A stretch of DNA of 64,000 nt from Inia geoffrensis (Eukaryota; Chordata; Mammalia; Artiodactyla; Iniidae), in contig JAZAQT010000653.1 of assembly GCA_036417435.1 (NCBI GenBank), forward strand, positions 124,001 to 188,000, read 5' to 3'. A program made the position numbers and the translations under genes. Under the pieces are notes generated by a model. That model made no database searches and had not been told where the DNA came from. It saw only the letters and a list, made by a program, of their open reading frames with translations. Below are positions 1 through 11,528 of this stretch, one piece after another. The first letter of the stretch is position 1, and every line of letters starts with the position of its first letter.

Positions 1-105
1 GGGCACGAGTTAGTGTTGGTGTCCTGGTTAAGATTAGGGCACGGGTGAGGGTAAGGTTTCGGGTGAGGGTCAGGGATAGAATTCGGGTTAGGGTTAGGGT
101 TAGGG
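1..105 (+). repeat. Partial H monomer at the window's left edge
   Basis: This is the last 105 bases of an H monomer. It is recognised by AGGGATAGAATTCGGG near its end and by the A monomer that follows. The HOR it belongs to lies outside the window. Confidence 0.9.
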
Positions 106-171
106 AATGGGGAGATATTAGGGCACAGTGTAGGGTACCACAATGCTTAAGGTTTAGCGTACGTGTCAGGT

Positions 172-183
172 CACTAGTTAGTG
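172..183. other. A-monomer inverted repeat CACTA-GT-TAGTG (once per HOR)
   Basis: A five-base inverted repeat with a two-base centre lies 66 bases into the A monomer and contains a SpeI site (ACTAGT). Other subtypes have CACGAGTTAGTG at this position. It recurs in most A monomers; several read CACTAGTTTGTG and unit 6/11-type A copies CACCAGTTTGTG, so it is less conserved than the C dyad. Confidence 0.5.
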
Positions 184-472
184 TTAGTGTACTGCTTACG
201 ATTAGGGCACGGGTGAGGGTAAGGCCTCGGAAGAGGGTCACGTTAAGGGTTAGGGTTAGGGTTAGGGTTAGGGAATGGGCATTGATTAGGGTACAGGTTA
301 GGGTACGGCAATGGCTTAGGGTTAGCGTACGTTAGAGGGCATGGGTTAGTGTTGATGTACTGGTTAAAATTAAGACATGGGTGAGGGTAAAGATTCGGGT
401 GAGTGTCATGGTTAGGTTTCAGGTTAGGGTTAGGGTTAGGGAATGGAGAGGGATTAGGGTACAGGTTAGGGT

Positions 473-483
473 ACCGCTGCGGT
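473..483. other. C-monomer dyad ACCGC-T-GCGGT (first of one per HOR)
   Basis: An 11-base perfect inverted repeat lies 31 bases into the C monomer. It recurs in almost every C monomer (about 1.3 kb apart) and in C/D, C/F and C/H hybrids. It does not fit the TTAGGG hexamer pattern and could be a protein site, but no function is shown. It is broken in C at 34893, 36952 and 38632 (ACCGCTGCGCT) and altered at 28790, 52240 and 63835. Confidence 0.6.
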
Positions 484-1113
484 TTAGTGTTAGCGTACGT
501 GTGAGGGCACGAGTTAGTCTTGGTGTCCTGGTTAAGATTAGGGCACGGGTGAGGGTAAAGCTTCGGGAGAGGGTCAGGGTTAGGATTCGGGTTATGGTTA
601 GGGTTAGGGAATGGAGAGGGATTAGGGTACAGGTTAGGGTACGACAATGCTTAAGGGTTAGCGTAAGTGTGAGGGCACGAGTTAGTGTTGGTGTACTGGT
701 TAAGACAAGGGCACCGATGAGGGTAAGGCCTCGGAAAAGGGTCACGGTCAGGGTTTCGCTTAGGGTTAGGGTTAGGGAATGGGGAGGGATTAGGGTACAG
801 GATAGGGTACGACAATGCTTAAGGGTTAGCGTACGTTTGAGGGCATGAGTTAGTGTTTGTGTACTGGTTAAGATCAGGGCATTGGTTAGGGTAGGGCATC
901 GGAAGTGGGTCTGGTTTAGGGATGGGGTTTGGGTTAGGGTTAAGGAATGGGGAGGGATTAGGGTACAATTTAGGGTACGACAACGCTTAAGGTTTAGCGT
1001 ACGTGTGAGGGCACGAGTTAGTGTTGGTGTCCTGGTTAAGATTAGGGCACGGGTGAGTGTAAGGCTTCGGGTGAGGGTCAGGGTTAGGATTCGTGTTAGG
1101 GTTAGGGTTAGGG

Positions 1114-1953
1114 AATGGGGAGATATTAGGGCACAGTTTAGGGTACCACAACGCTGAAGGTTTAGCGTACGTGTGAGGTCACTAGTTAGTGTTAGTGTCC
1201 TGCTTACGATTAGGGCATGGGTGAGGGTAAGGCCTCGCAAGAGGGTCACGTTAAGGGTTAGGCTAAGGGTTAGGGTTAGGGAATGGGGATTGATTAGGGT
1301 ACAGTTTAGGGTACAGCAAACGCTTAGGGTTAGCATACATTAGAGGGCATGGGTTAGTGTTGATGTACGGGTTAAAATTAGGACAAGGGTGAGAGTAAAG
1401 TTTCGGGTGAGTGTTATGGTTAGGTTTCAGGTTAGGGTTAGGGTTAGGGAATGGAGAGGGATTAGGGTACAGGTTAGGGTACCGCTGCGGTTTAGTGTTA
1501 GCGTACGTGTGAGGGCACGAGTTAGTCTTGGTGTCCTGGTTAAGATTATGGCACGGGTGAGGGTAAGGCTTCGGGTGAGGGTCAGGGTTAGGATTCGGGT
1601 TAGGGTTAGGGTTAGGGAATGGAGTGGGATTAGGGTACAGGTTAGGGTACGTTAATGCTTAAGGGTTAGCGTAAGTGTGAGGGCACGAGTTAGTGTTGGT
1701 GTACTGGTTAAAACAAGGGCACCGATGAGGGTAAGGCCTCGGAAAAGGGTCACGTTCAGGGTTTCGCTTAGGGTTAGGGTTAGGGAATGGGGAGGGATTA
1801 GGGTACAGTTTAGGGTACGACAACGATTAAGGGTTAGCGTACGTGTGAGGGCACGAGTTAGTGTTGGTGTCCTGGTTAAGATTAGGGCACGGGTGAGGGT
1901 TAGGTTTCGGGTGAGGGTCAGGGATAGAATTCGGGTTAGGGTTAGGGTTAGGG
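1114..1953 (+). repeat. HOR unit 2: A-B-C-D-H (5-mer, lacks E, F, G)
   Basis: Monomers start at 1114 A, 1282 B, 1450 C, 1618 D and 1786 H. D ends with its normal TTTCGCTTAGGG and the next monomer is a full H with CAACGATTAAGGG and GAATTC. Three whole monomers (504 bases) are missing with phase kept. Confidence 0.93.
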
Positions 1954-3296
1954 AATGGGGAGATATTAGGGCACAGTTTAGGGTACCACAACGCTTAAGG
2001 TTTAGCGTACGTGTGAGGTCACTAGTTTGTGTTAGTGTACTGCTTAGGATTAGGGCACGGGTGAGGGTAAGGCCTCGGAAGAGTGTCACGTTAAGGGTTA
2101 GTGTTAGGGTTAGGGTTAGGGAATGGGGATTGATTAGGGTACAGGTTAGGGTACGGCAATGGCTTAGGGTTAGCGTACGTTAGAGGGCATGGGTTAGTGT
2201 TGATGTACTGGTTAAAATTAGGACACGGGTGAGGGTAAAGTTTCGGGTGAGTGTCATGGTTAGGTTTCAGGTTAGGGTTAGGGTTAGGGAATGGAGAGGG
2301 ATTAGGGTACAGGTTAGGGTACCGCTGCGGTTTAGTGTTAGCGTACGTGTGAGGGCACGAGTTAGTCTTGGTGTCCTGGTTAAGATTAGGGCACGGGTGA
2401 GGGTAAGGCTTCGGGTGAGGGTCAGGGTTAGGATTCGGGTTAGGGTTAGGGTTAGGGAATGGAGAGGGATTAGGGTACAGGTTAGGGTACGACAATGCTT
2501 AAGGGTTAGCATAAGTGTGAGGGCACGAGTTAGTGTTGGTGTACTGGTTAAGACAAGGGCACCGATGAGGGTATGGCCTCGGAAAAGGATCACGTTCAGG
2601 GTTTCGCTTAGGGTTAGGGTTAGGGAATGGGGAGGGATTAGGGTACAGGATAGGGTACCACAATGCTTAAGGGTTAGCGTACGTTTGAGGGCATGAGTTA
2701 GTTTTTGTGTACTGGTTAAGATTAGGGCATTGGTTAGGGTAGGGCATCGGAAGTGAGTCAGGTTTAGGGATGGGGTTAGGGTTAGGGTTAAGGAATGGGG
2801 AGTGATTAGGGTACAATTTAGGGTACGACAACGCTTAAGGTTTAGGGTACTTGTGAGGGCACGAGTTAGTGTTGGTGTCCTGGTGAAGATTAGGGCACGG
2901 GTGAGGGTAAGGCTTCGGGTGAGGGTCAGGGTTAGGATTCGTGTTAGGGTTAGGGTTAAGGAATGCAGAGGGAATAGGGTACAGCTTAGGGTACGACAGT
3001 GCTTAAGGGTAGCGTTCGTGTGAGGGCAAGGGTTAGTGTTAGTGTCCTGGTTAATATTAGGGCACGGGTGAGGGTAACGCTTCAGGTGAGGGTCAGGGTT
3101 AGGATTCGGGTTAGGGTTAGGGTTAGGAAATGGGGACGGATTAGGGTACAGTTTAGGGTACGACAACGATTAAGGGTTAGCGTACGTGTGAGGGCACGAG
3201 TTAGTGTTTGTGTCCTGCTTAAGATTAGGGCACGGGTGAGGGTAAGGTTTCGGGTGAGGGTCAGGGATAGAATTCGGGTTAGGGTTAGGGTTAGGG
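1954..3296 (+). repeat. HOR unit 3: complete A-H, 1343 bp
   Basis: Monomers start at 1954 A, 2122 B, 2290 C, 2458 D, 2626 E, 2794 F, 2962 G and 3129 H. The order is canonical. G is 167 bases because one T is missing near 3010 (GCTTAAGGGTAGCG instead of GCTTAAGGGTTAGCG). E carries CCACAATGC, making a GGTACC site that most E copies lack. Confidence 0.95.
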
Positions 3297-4640
3297 AATG
3301 GGGAGATATTAGGGCACAGTTTAGGGTACCACAACGCTTAAGGTTTAGCGTAAGTGTGAGGTCACTAGTTAGTGTTAGTGTACTTCTTACGATTAGGGCA
3401 CGGGTGAGGGTAAGGCCTCGGAAGAGGGTCACGTTAAGTGTTAGGGTTAGGGTTAGGGTTAGGGAATGGGGATTGACTATGGTACAGGTTAGGGTACGGC
3501 AATGGCTTAGGGTTAGCGTACGTTAGAGGGCATGGGTTAGTGTTGATGTACTGGTTAAAATTAGGACACGGGTGAGGGTAAAGTTTCGGGTGAGTGTCAT
3601 GGTTAGGTTTCAGGTTAGGGTTAGGGTTAGGGAATGGAGAGGAATGAGGGTACAGGTTAGGGTACCGCTGCGGTTTAGTGTTAGCGTACGTGTGAGGGCA
3701 CGAGTTAGTCTTGGTGTCCTGGTTAAGATTAGGGCACGGGTGAGGGTAAGGCTTCAGGTGAGGGTCAGGGTTAGGATTCGGGTTAGGGTTAGGGTTAGGG
3801 AATGAGGAGGGATTAGGGTACAGTTTAGGGTACGACAACGATTAAGGGTTAGCGTACGTGTGAGGGCACGAGTTAGTGTTGGTGTCCTGGTTAAGACAAG
3901 GGCACCGATGAGGGTAAGGCCTCGGAAAAGGGTCACGTTCAGGATTTCGCTTAGGGTTAGGGTTAGGGAATGGGGAGGGATTAGGGTACAGGATAGGGTA
4001 CGACAATGCTTAAGGGTTAGCGTAGGTTTGAGGGCATGAGTTAGTGTTTGTGTACTGGGTAAGATTAGGGGATTGGTTAGAGTAGGGCATCGGAAGTGGG
4101 TCAGGTTTAGGGATGGGGTTAGGGTTAGGGTTAAGGAATGGGGAGGGATTAGGGTAAAATTTAGGGTATAACAAAGCTTAAGGTTTAGCGTACGTGTGAG
4201 GGCACGAGTTAGTGTTGGTGTCCTGGTGAAGATTAGGGCACGGGCGAGGGTAAGGCTTCGGGTGAGGGTCAGTGTTAGGATTCGTGTTAGGGTTAGGGTT
4301 AAGGAATGCAGACGGATTAGGGTACAGCTTAGGGTACGACAGTGCTTAAGGGTTAGCGTTCGTGTGAGGGCAAGGGTTAGTGTTAGTGTCCTGGTTAAGA
4401 TTAGGGCAAGGGTGAGGGTAAGGCTTCAGGAGAGGGTCAGGGTTAGGATTCGGGTTAGGGTTAGGGTTAGGGAATGGGGAGGGATTAGGGTACAGTTTAG
4501 GGTACGACAACGATTAAGGGTTAGCGTACGTGTGAGGGTACGAGTTAGTGTTGGTGTCCTGGTTAAGATTAGGGCACGGTTGAGGGTAAGGTTTCGGGTG
4601 AGGGTCAGGGATAGAATTCGGGTTAGGGTTAGGGTTAGGG
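3297..4640 (+). repeat. HOR unit 4: A-B-C-H/D-E-F-G-H (8-mer with a hybrid)
   Basis: Monomers start at 3297 A, 3465 B, 3633 C, 3801 H/D, 3969 E, 4137 F, 4305 G and 4473 H. The monomer at 3801 is H-like in its first half (CAGTTTAGGG, CAACGATTAAGGG) and D-like after GTCCTGGTTAAGACAAGG. The exchange point lies about 60 to 100 bases into the monomer. Confidence 0.92.
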
Positions 4641-6320
4641 AATGGGGAGATATTAGGGCACAGTTTAGGGTACCACAACGCTTAAGGTTTAGCGTACGTG
4701 TGAGGTCACTAGTTAGTGTTAGTGTACTGCTTACGATTAGGGCACGGGTGAGGGTAAGGCCTCGGAAGAGGGTCACGTTAAGGGTTAGGGTTAGGGTTAG
4801 GGTTAGGGAATGGGGATTGATTAGGGTACAGGTTAGGGTACGGCAATGGCTTAGGGTTAGCGTACGTTAGAGGGCATGGGTTAGTGTTGATGTACTGGTT
4901 AAAATTAGGACACGGGTGAGGGTAAAGTTTCGGGTGAGTGTCATGGTTAGGTTTCAGGTTAGGGTGAGGGTTAGGGAATGGAGAGGGATTAGGGTACAGG
5001 TTAGGGTACGACAATGCTTAAGGTTTAGCGTAAGTGTGAGGCCACGTGTTAGTGTTGTTGTACTGGTTAAGACAAGGGCACCGATGAGGGTAAGGCCTCG
5101 GAAAAGGGTCACATTCAGGGTTTCGCTTATGGTTAGGGTTAGGGAATGGGGAGGGATTAGGGTACAGGATAGGGTACGTCAATGCTTATGGGTTAGCGTA
5201 CGTTTGAAGGCATGAGTTAGTGTTTGTGTATTGGTTATGATTAGGGCATTGGTTAGGGTAGGGCATCGGAAGTGGGTCAGGTTTAGGGATGGGGTTAGGG
5301 TTAGTGTTAAGGAATGGGGAGGGATTAGGGTACAATTTAGGGTACGACAACGCCTAAGGTTTAGCGTACGTGAGAGGGAACGAGTTAGTGTTGGTGTCCT
5401 GGTTAAGATTAGGACACGGGTGAGGGTAAGGCTTCGGGTGAGGTTCAGGGTTTGGATTCGTGTTAGGCTTAGGGTTAAGGAATGCAGAGGGATTAGGGTA
5501 CAGCTTAGGGTATGACAGTGCTTAAGGGTTAGCGTTCGTGTGAGGGCAAGTGTTAGTGTTAGTGTCCTGGTTAAGATTAGGGCACGGGTGAGGGTAAGGC
5601 TTCAGGTGAGGGTCAGGGTTAGGATTCGGGTTAGGGTTACGGTTAGGGAATGGGGAGGGGTTAGGGTACAGGATAGGGTACGACAATGCTTAAGGGTTAG
5701 CGTACGTTTGAGGGCATGAGTTAGTGTTTGTGTACTGGTTAAGATTAGGGCATTGGTTAGGGTAGGGCATCGGAAGTGGGTCAAGTTTAGGGGTGGGGTT
5801 AGGGTTAGGGTTAAGGAATGGGGACGGATTAGGGTACAATTTAGGGTACGACAACGCTTAAGGTTTAGCGTACGTGTGAGAGCAAGAGTTAGTGTTGGTG
5901 TCCTGGTGAAGATTAGGGCACGGGTGAGGGTAAGGCTTCGGGTGAGGGTCAGGGTTAGGATTCGTGTTAGGGTTAGGGTTAAGGAATGCAGAGGGATTAG
6001 GGTACAGCTTAGGGTACGGCAGTGCTTAAGAGTTAGCGTTCGTGTGAGGGCAAGGGTTAGTGTTAGTGTCCTGGTTAAGATTAGGGCACGGGTGAGGGTA
6101 AGGCTTCAGGTGAGGGTCAGGGTTAGGATTCGGGTTAGGGTTAGGGTTAGGGAATGGGGAGGGATTAGGGTACAGTTTAGGGTACGACAACGATTAAGGG
6201 TTAGCGTACGTGTGAGGGCACGAGTTAGTGTTGGTGTCCTGGTTAAGATTAGGGCACGGATGAGGGTAAGTTTTCGGGTGAGTGTCAGGGATAGAATTCG
6301 GGTTAGGATTAGGGTTAGGG
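4641..6320 (+). repeat. HOR unit 5: A-B-D-E-F-G-E-F-G-H (10-mer)
   Basis: Monomers start at 4641 A, 4809 B, 4977 D, 5145 E, 5313 F, 5481 G, 5649 E, 5817 F, 5985 G and 6153 H. C is missing and the E-F-G trio is present twice. The two trios are not identical: the first F has GAGAGGGAACGAG and the second GAGAGCAAGAG. The final G has CGGCAGTGCTTAAGAG, a mark shared with the G at 12368. Confidence 0.92.
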
Positions 6321-7664
6321 AATGGGGAGATATTAGGGCACAGTTTAGGGTACCACAATGCTTAAGGTTTAGCGTACGTGTGAGGTCACTAGTTAGTGTT
6401 AGTGTACTGCTTACGATTAGGGCACGGGTGAGGGTAAGGCCTCGGAAGAGGGTCACGTTAAGGGTTAGGGTTAGGGTTAGGGTTAGGGAATGGGGATTGA
6501 CTAGGGTACAGGTTAGGGTACGTCAATGGCTTAGGGTTAGCGTACGATAGAGGGCCTGGGTTAGTGTTGATGTACTGGTTAAAATTAAGACATGGGTGAG
6601 GGTAAAGATTTGGGTGAGTGTCATGGTTAGGTTTCAGGTTAGGGTTAGGGTTAGGGAATGGAGAGGGATTAGGGTACAGGTCAGGGTACCGCTGCGGTTT
6701 AGTGTTAGCGTACGTTTGAAGGCACGAGTTAGTCTTGGTGTCCTGGTTAAGATTAGGGCACGGGTGAGGGTAAGGCTTCGGGAGAGGGTCAGGGTTAGGA
6801 TTCGGGTTAGGGTTAGGGTTAGGGAATGGAGAGGGATTAGGGTACAGTTTAGGGTACGAAAATGCTTAAGGGTTAGCGTAAGTGTGAGGGCACGAGTTAC
6901 TGTTGGTGTACTGGTTAAGACAAGGGCACCGATGAGGGTAAGGCCTCGGAAAAGGGTCACGTTCAGGGTTTCGCTTTGGGTTAGGGTTAGGGAATGGGGA
7001 GGGATTAGGGTACAGGATAGGGTACGACAATGCTTAAGGGTTAGCGTACGTTTGAGGGCATGAGTTAGTGTTTGTGTACTGGTTAAGATCAGGGCATTGG
7101 TTAGGGTAGGGCATCGGAAGTGGGTCAGGTTTAGGGATGGGGTTAGGGTTAGGGTTAAGGAATGGGGAGGGATTAGGGTACAATTTAGGGTACGACAACG
7201 CTTAAGGTTTAGCGTACGTGTGAGGGCACGAGTTAGTGTTGGTGTCCTGGTTAAGATTAGGGCACGGGTGAGGGTAAGGCTTCGGGTGAGGCTCAGGGTT
7301 AGGATTCGTGTTAGGGTTAGGGTTAAGGAATGCAGAGGGATTAGGGTAAAGCTTAGGGTACGACAGTGCTTAAGGGTTTGCGTTCGTGTGAGGGCAAGTG
7401 TTAGTGTTAGTGTCCTGGTTAAGATTAGGGCACGGGTGAGGTTAAGGCTTCAGGTGAGGGTCAGGGTTAGGATTCGGGTTAGGGTTAGGGTTAGGGAATG
7501 GGGAGGGATTAGGGTACAGTTTAGGGTACAACAACGATTAAAGGTTAGTGTACGTGTGAGGGCACAAGTTCGTGTTGGTGTCCTGGTTAAGATTAGGGCA
7601 CGGGTGAGGGTAAGGTTTCAGGTGAGGGTCAGGGATAGAATTCGGGTTAGGGTTAGGGTTAGGG
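6321..7664 (+). repeat. HOR unit 6: complete A-H, 1344 bp
   Basis: Monomers start at 6321 A, 6489 B, 6657 C, 6825 D, 6993 E, 7161 F, 7329 G and 7497 H. C carries the variant CAGGTCAGGGTACC, and D has ACGAAAATGC. The same variants recur in unit 11, the counterpart of this unit in the 6.2 kb duplication. Confidence 0.95.
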
Positions 7665-9008
7665 AATGGGGAGATATTAGGGCACAGTTTAGGGTACCAC
7701 AACGCTTAAGGTTTAGCGTACGTGTGAGGTCACCAGTTTGTGTTAGTGTACTGCTTACGATTAGGGCACGGGTGAGGGTAAGGCCTCGGAAGAGGGTCAT
7801 GTTAAGGGTTAGTGTTAGGGTTAGGGTTAGGGAATGGGGATTGATTAGGGTACAGGTTAGGGTACGGCAATGGCTTAGGGTTAGCATACGTTAGAGGGCA
7901 TGGGTTAGTGTTGATGTACTGGTTAAAATTAGGACACGGGTGAGGGTAAAGTTTCGGGTGAGTGTTATGGTTAGGTTTCAGTTTAGGGTTAGGGTTAGTG
8001 AATGGAGAGGGATTAGGGTACAGGTTAGGGTACCGCTGCGGTTTAGTGTTAGCGTACGTGTGAGGGCACGAGTTAGTCTTGGTGTCCTGGTTAAGATTAG
8101 GGCACGGGTGAGGGTAAGGCTTCAGGTGAGGGTCAGGGTTAGGATTCGGGTTAGGGTTAGGGTTAGGGAATGGGGAGGGATTAGGGTACAGGTTAGGGTA
8201 CGACAATGCTTAAGGGTTAGCGTAAGTGTGAGGGCACGAGTTAGTGTTGGTGTACTGGTTAAGACAAGGGCAACGATGAGGGTAAGGCCTCGGAAAAGGG
8301 TCACGTTCAGGGTTTCGCTTAGGGTTAGGGTTAGGGAATGGGGAGGGATTAGGGTACAGGATAGGGTACGACAATGCTTAAGGGTTAGCGTTCATTTGAG
8401 GGCATGAGTTAGTGTTTGTGTACTGGTTAACATCAGGGCATTGGTTAGGGTAGGACATCGGAAGTGGGTCAGGTTTAGGGATGGGGTTAGGGTTAGGGTT
8501 AAGGAATGGGGAGGGATTAGGGTACAATTTAGGGTACGACAACGCTTAAGGTTTAGCGTACGTGTGAGGGCACGAGTTAGTGTTGGTGTCCTGTTTAAGA
8601 TTAGGGCACGGGTGTGGGTAAGGCTTCGGGTGAGGTTTGGGTTTAGGATACGTGCTAGGGTTAGGGTTAAGGAATTCAGAGGGATTAGGGTACAGCTTAG
8701 CGTACGACAGTGCTTAAGGGTTAGCGTTCGTGTGAGGGCAAGTGTTAGTGTTAGTGTCCTGGTTAAGATTAGGGCACGGGTGAGGGTAAGGCTTCTGGTG
8801 AGGGTCAGGGTGAGGATTCGGGTTAGGGTTAGGGTTAGGGAATGGGGAGGGATTAGGGTACAGTTTATGGTATGACAACGATTAAGGGTTAGCGTACGTG
8901 TGATGGCACGAGTTAGTGTTGGTGTCCTGGTTAAGATTAGGGCATGGGTGAGGGTAAGGTTTCGGGTGAGGGTCAGGGATAGAATTCGGGTTAGGGTTAG
9001 GGTTAGGG
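7665..9008 (+). repeat. HOR unit 7: complete A-H, 1344 bp
   Basis: Monomers start at 7665 A, 7833 B, 8001 C, 8169 D, 8337 E, 8505 F, 8673 G and 8841 H. G begins AATTCAGAGGG, which creates an extra GAATTC site. B has GGGTTAGCATACG, consistent with CpG loss at GCGTACG. Unit 12 is its duplicated counterpart. Confidence 0.95.
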
Positions 9009-10352
9009 AATGGGGAGATAGTAGGGCACAGTTTAGGGTACCACAACGCTTAAGGTTTAGGGTACGTGTGAGGTCACTAGTTTGTGTTAGTGTACTGCTT
9101 ACGATTAGGGCACGGGTGAGGGTAAGGCCTTGGAAGAGTGTCACGTTAAGGGTTAGTGTTAGGGTTAGGGTTAGGGAATGGGGATTGATTAGGGTACAGG
9201 TTAGGGTACGGCAATGGCTTAGGGTTAGCATACGTTAGAGGGCATGGGTTAGTGTTGATGTACTGGTTAAAATTAGGACACGGGTGAGGGTAAAGTTTCA
9301 GGTGAGTGTCATGGTTAGGTTTCAGGTTAGGGTTAGGGTTAGGGAATGGAGAGGGATTAGGGTACATGTTAGGGTACCGCTGCGGTTTAGTGTTAGCGTA
9401 CGTGTGAGGGCACGAGTTAGTCTTGGTTTCCTGGTTAAGTTTAGGGCACGGGTGAGGGTAAGGCTTCGGGTCAGGGTCAGGGTTAGGATTCGGGTTAGGG
9501 TTAGGGTTAGGCAATGGACAGGGATTAGGGTACAGGTTAGGGTACGACAATGCTTAAGGGTTAGCGTACGTGTGAGGGCACGAGTTAGTGTTGGTGTCCT
9601 GGTTAAGACAAGGGCACCGATGAGGGTAAGGCCTCGGAAAAGGGTCACGTTCAGGGTTTCGCTTAGGGTTAGGGTTAGGGAATGGGGAGGGATTAGGGTA
9701 CAGGATAGGGTACGACAATGCTTAAGGGTTAGCATAGGTTTGAGGGCATGAGTTAGTGTTTGTGTACTGGTTAAGATTAGGGGATTGGTTAGAGTAGGGC
9801 ATCGGAAGTGGGTCAGGTTTAGGGATGGTGTTAGGGTTAGGGTTAAGGAATGGGGAGGGATTAGGGTAAAATTTAGGGTATGACAAAGCTTAAGGTTTAG
9901 CGTACGTGTGAGGGCACGAATTAGTGTTGGTGTCCTGGTGAAGATTATGGCACGGGTGAGGGTAAGGCTTCGGGTGAGGGTCAGGGTTAGGATTCGTGTT
10001 AGGGTTAGGGTTAAGGAATGCAGAGGGATTAGGGTACAGCTTAGGGTACGACAGCGCTTAAGGGTTAGCGTTCGTGTGAGGGCAAGGGTTAGTGTTAGTG
10101 TCCTGGTTAAGATTAGGGCACGGGTGAGGGTAAGGCTTCAGGAGAGGGTCAGGGTTAGGATTCGGGTTAGGGTTAGGGTTAGGGAATGGGGAGGGATTAG
10201 GGTACAGTTTAGGGTACGACAACGATTAAGGGTTAGCGTACGTGTGAGGGTACGGGTTAGTGTTGGTGTCCTGGTTAAGATTAGGGCACGGTTGAGGGTA
10301 AGGTTTCGGGTGAGGGTCAGGGATAGAATTCGGGTTAGGGTTAGGGTTAGGG
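9009..10352 (+). repeat. HOR unit 8: complete A-H, 1344 bp
   Basis: Monomers start at 9009 A, 9177 B, 9345 C, 9513 D, 9681 E, 9849 F, 10017 G and 10185 H. D opens with GGCAATGGACAGGG, a rare mark also found at 15896, 39976, 43000 and 47536. It defines a HOR subfamily scattered over 38 kb. Confidence 0.95.
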
Positions 10353-11528
10353 AATGGGGAGATATTAGGGCACAGTTTAGGGTACCACAACGCTTAAGGT
10401 TTAGCGTACGTGTGAGGTCACTAGTTAGTGTTAGTGTACTGCTTACGATTAGGGCACGGGTGAGGGTAAGGCCTCGGAAGAGGGTCACGTTAAGGGTTAG
10501 GGTTAGGGTTAGGGTTATGGAATGGGGATTGATTAGGGTACAGGTTAGGGTACGGCAATGGCTTAGGGTTAGCGTACGTTAGAGGGCATGGGTTAGTGTT
10601 GATGTACTGGTTAAAATTAGGACACGGGTGAGGGTAAAATTTCGGGTGAGTGTCATGGTTAGGTTTCAGGTTAGGGTGAGAGTTAGAGAATGGAGAGGGA
10701 TTAGGGTACAGGTTAGGGTACGACAATGCTTAAGGTTTACCGTAAGTGTGAGGCCACGTGTTAGTGTTGGTGTACTGGTTAAGACAAGGGCACCGATGAG
10801 GGTACGGCCTCGGAAAAGGGTCACATTCAGGGTTTCGCTTATGGTTAGGGTTAGGGAATGGGGAGGGATTAGGGTACAGGATAGGGTACGTCAATGCTTA
10901 AGGGTTAGCGTACGTTTGAGGGCATGAGTTAGTGTTTGTGTACTGGTTATGATTAGAGCATTGGTTAGGGTAGGGCATCGGAAGTGGGTCAGGTTTAGGG
11001 ATGGGGTTAGGGTTAGGGTTAAGGAATGGGGAGGGATTAGGGTACAATTTAGGGTACGACAACACTTAAGGTTTAGCGTACGTGTGAGGGCACGAGTTAG
11101 TGTTGGTGTCCTGGTTAAGATTAGGGCACGGGTGAGGGTAAGGCTTCGGGTGAGGGTCAGGGTTAGGATTCGTGTTAGGGTTAGGGTTAACGAATGCAGA
11201 GGGATTAGGGTACAGCTTAGGGTATGACAGTGCTTAAGGGTTAGCGTTCGTGTGAGGGCAAGGGTTAGTGTTAGTGTCCTGGTTAAGATTAGGGCACTGG
11301 TGAGGGTAAGGCTTCAGGTGAGGGTCAGGGTTAGGATTCGGGTTAGGGTTAGGGTTAGGGAATGGGGAGGGATTAGGGTACAGTTTAGGGTATGACAACG
11401 ATTAAGGGTTAGCGTACGTGTGAGGGCACTAGTTAGTGTTGGTGTCCTGGTTAAGATTAGTGCACGGGTGAGGGTAAGGTTTCGGGTGAGGGTCAGGGAT
11501 AGAATTCGGGTTAGGGTTAGGGTTAGGG
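10353..11528 (+). repeat. HOR unit 9: A-B-D-E-F-G-H (7-mer, lacks C)
   Basis: Monomers start at 10353 A, 10521 B, 10689 D, 10857 E, 11025 F, 11193 G and 11361 H. B ends with GGTGAGAGTTAGAGAATGG and is followed directly by D with GAGGCCACGTGTTAG. The same B-to-D junction is seen in units 5, 14, 34, 37 and 41. Confidence 0.93.

Larger units (their letters stand above)
106..1113 (+). repeat. HOR unit 1: A-B-C-D-E-F (6-mer, lacks G and H)
   Basis: Monomers start at 106 A, 274 B, 442 C, 610 D, 778 E and 946 F. F keeps its mark GATTCGTGTTAGGG but ends in TTAGGG instead of TTAAGG and runs straight into the next A. The G-H loss was therefore probably resolved inside the terminal TTAGGG tract. Confidence 0.93.

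Noticed and set aside
8673..8683. The extra EcoRI site in a G monomer as sign of a new subtype
   Set aside because: AATTCAGAGGG is a single G-to-T change from AATGCAGAGGG, and its copy at 15056 is explained by the 6.2-kb duplication.
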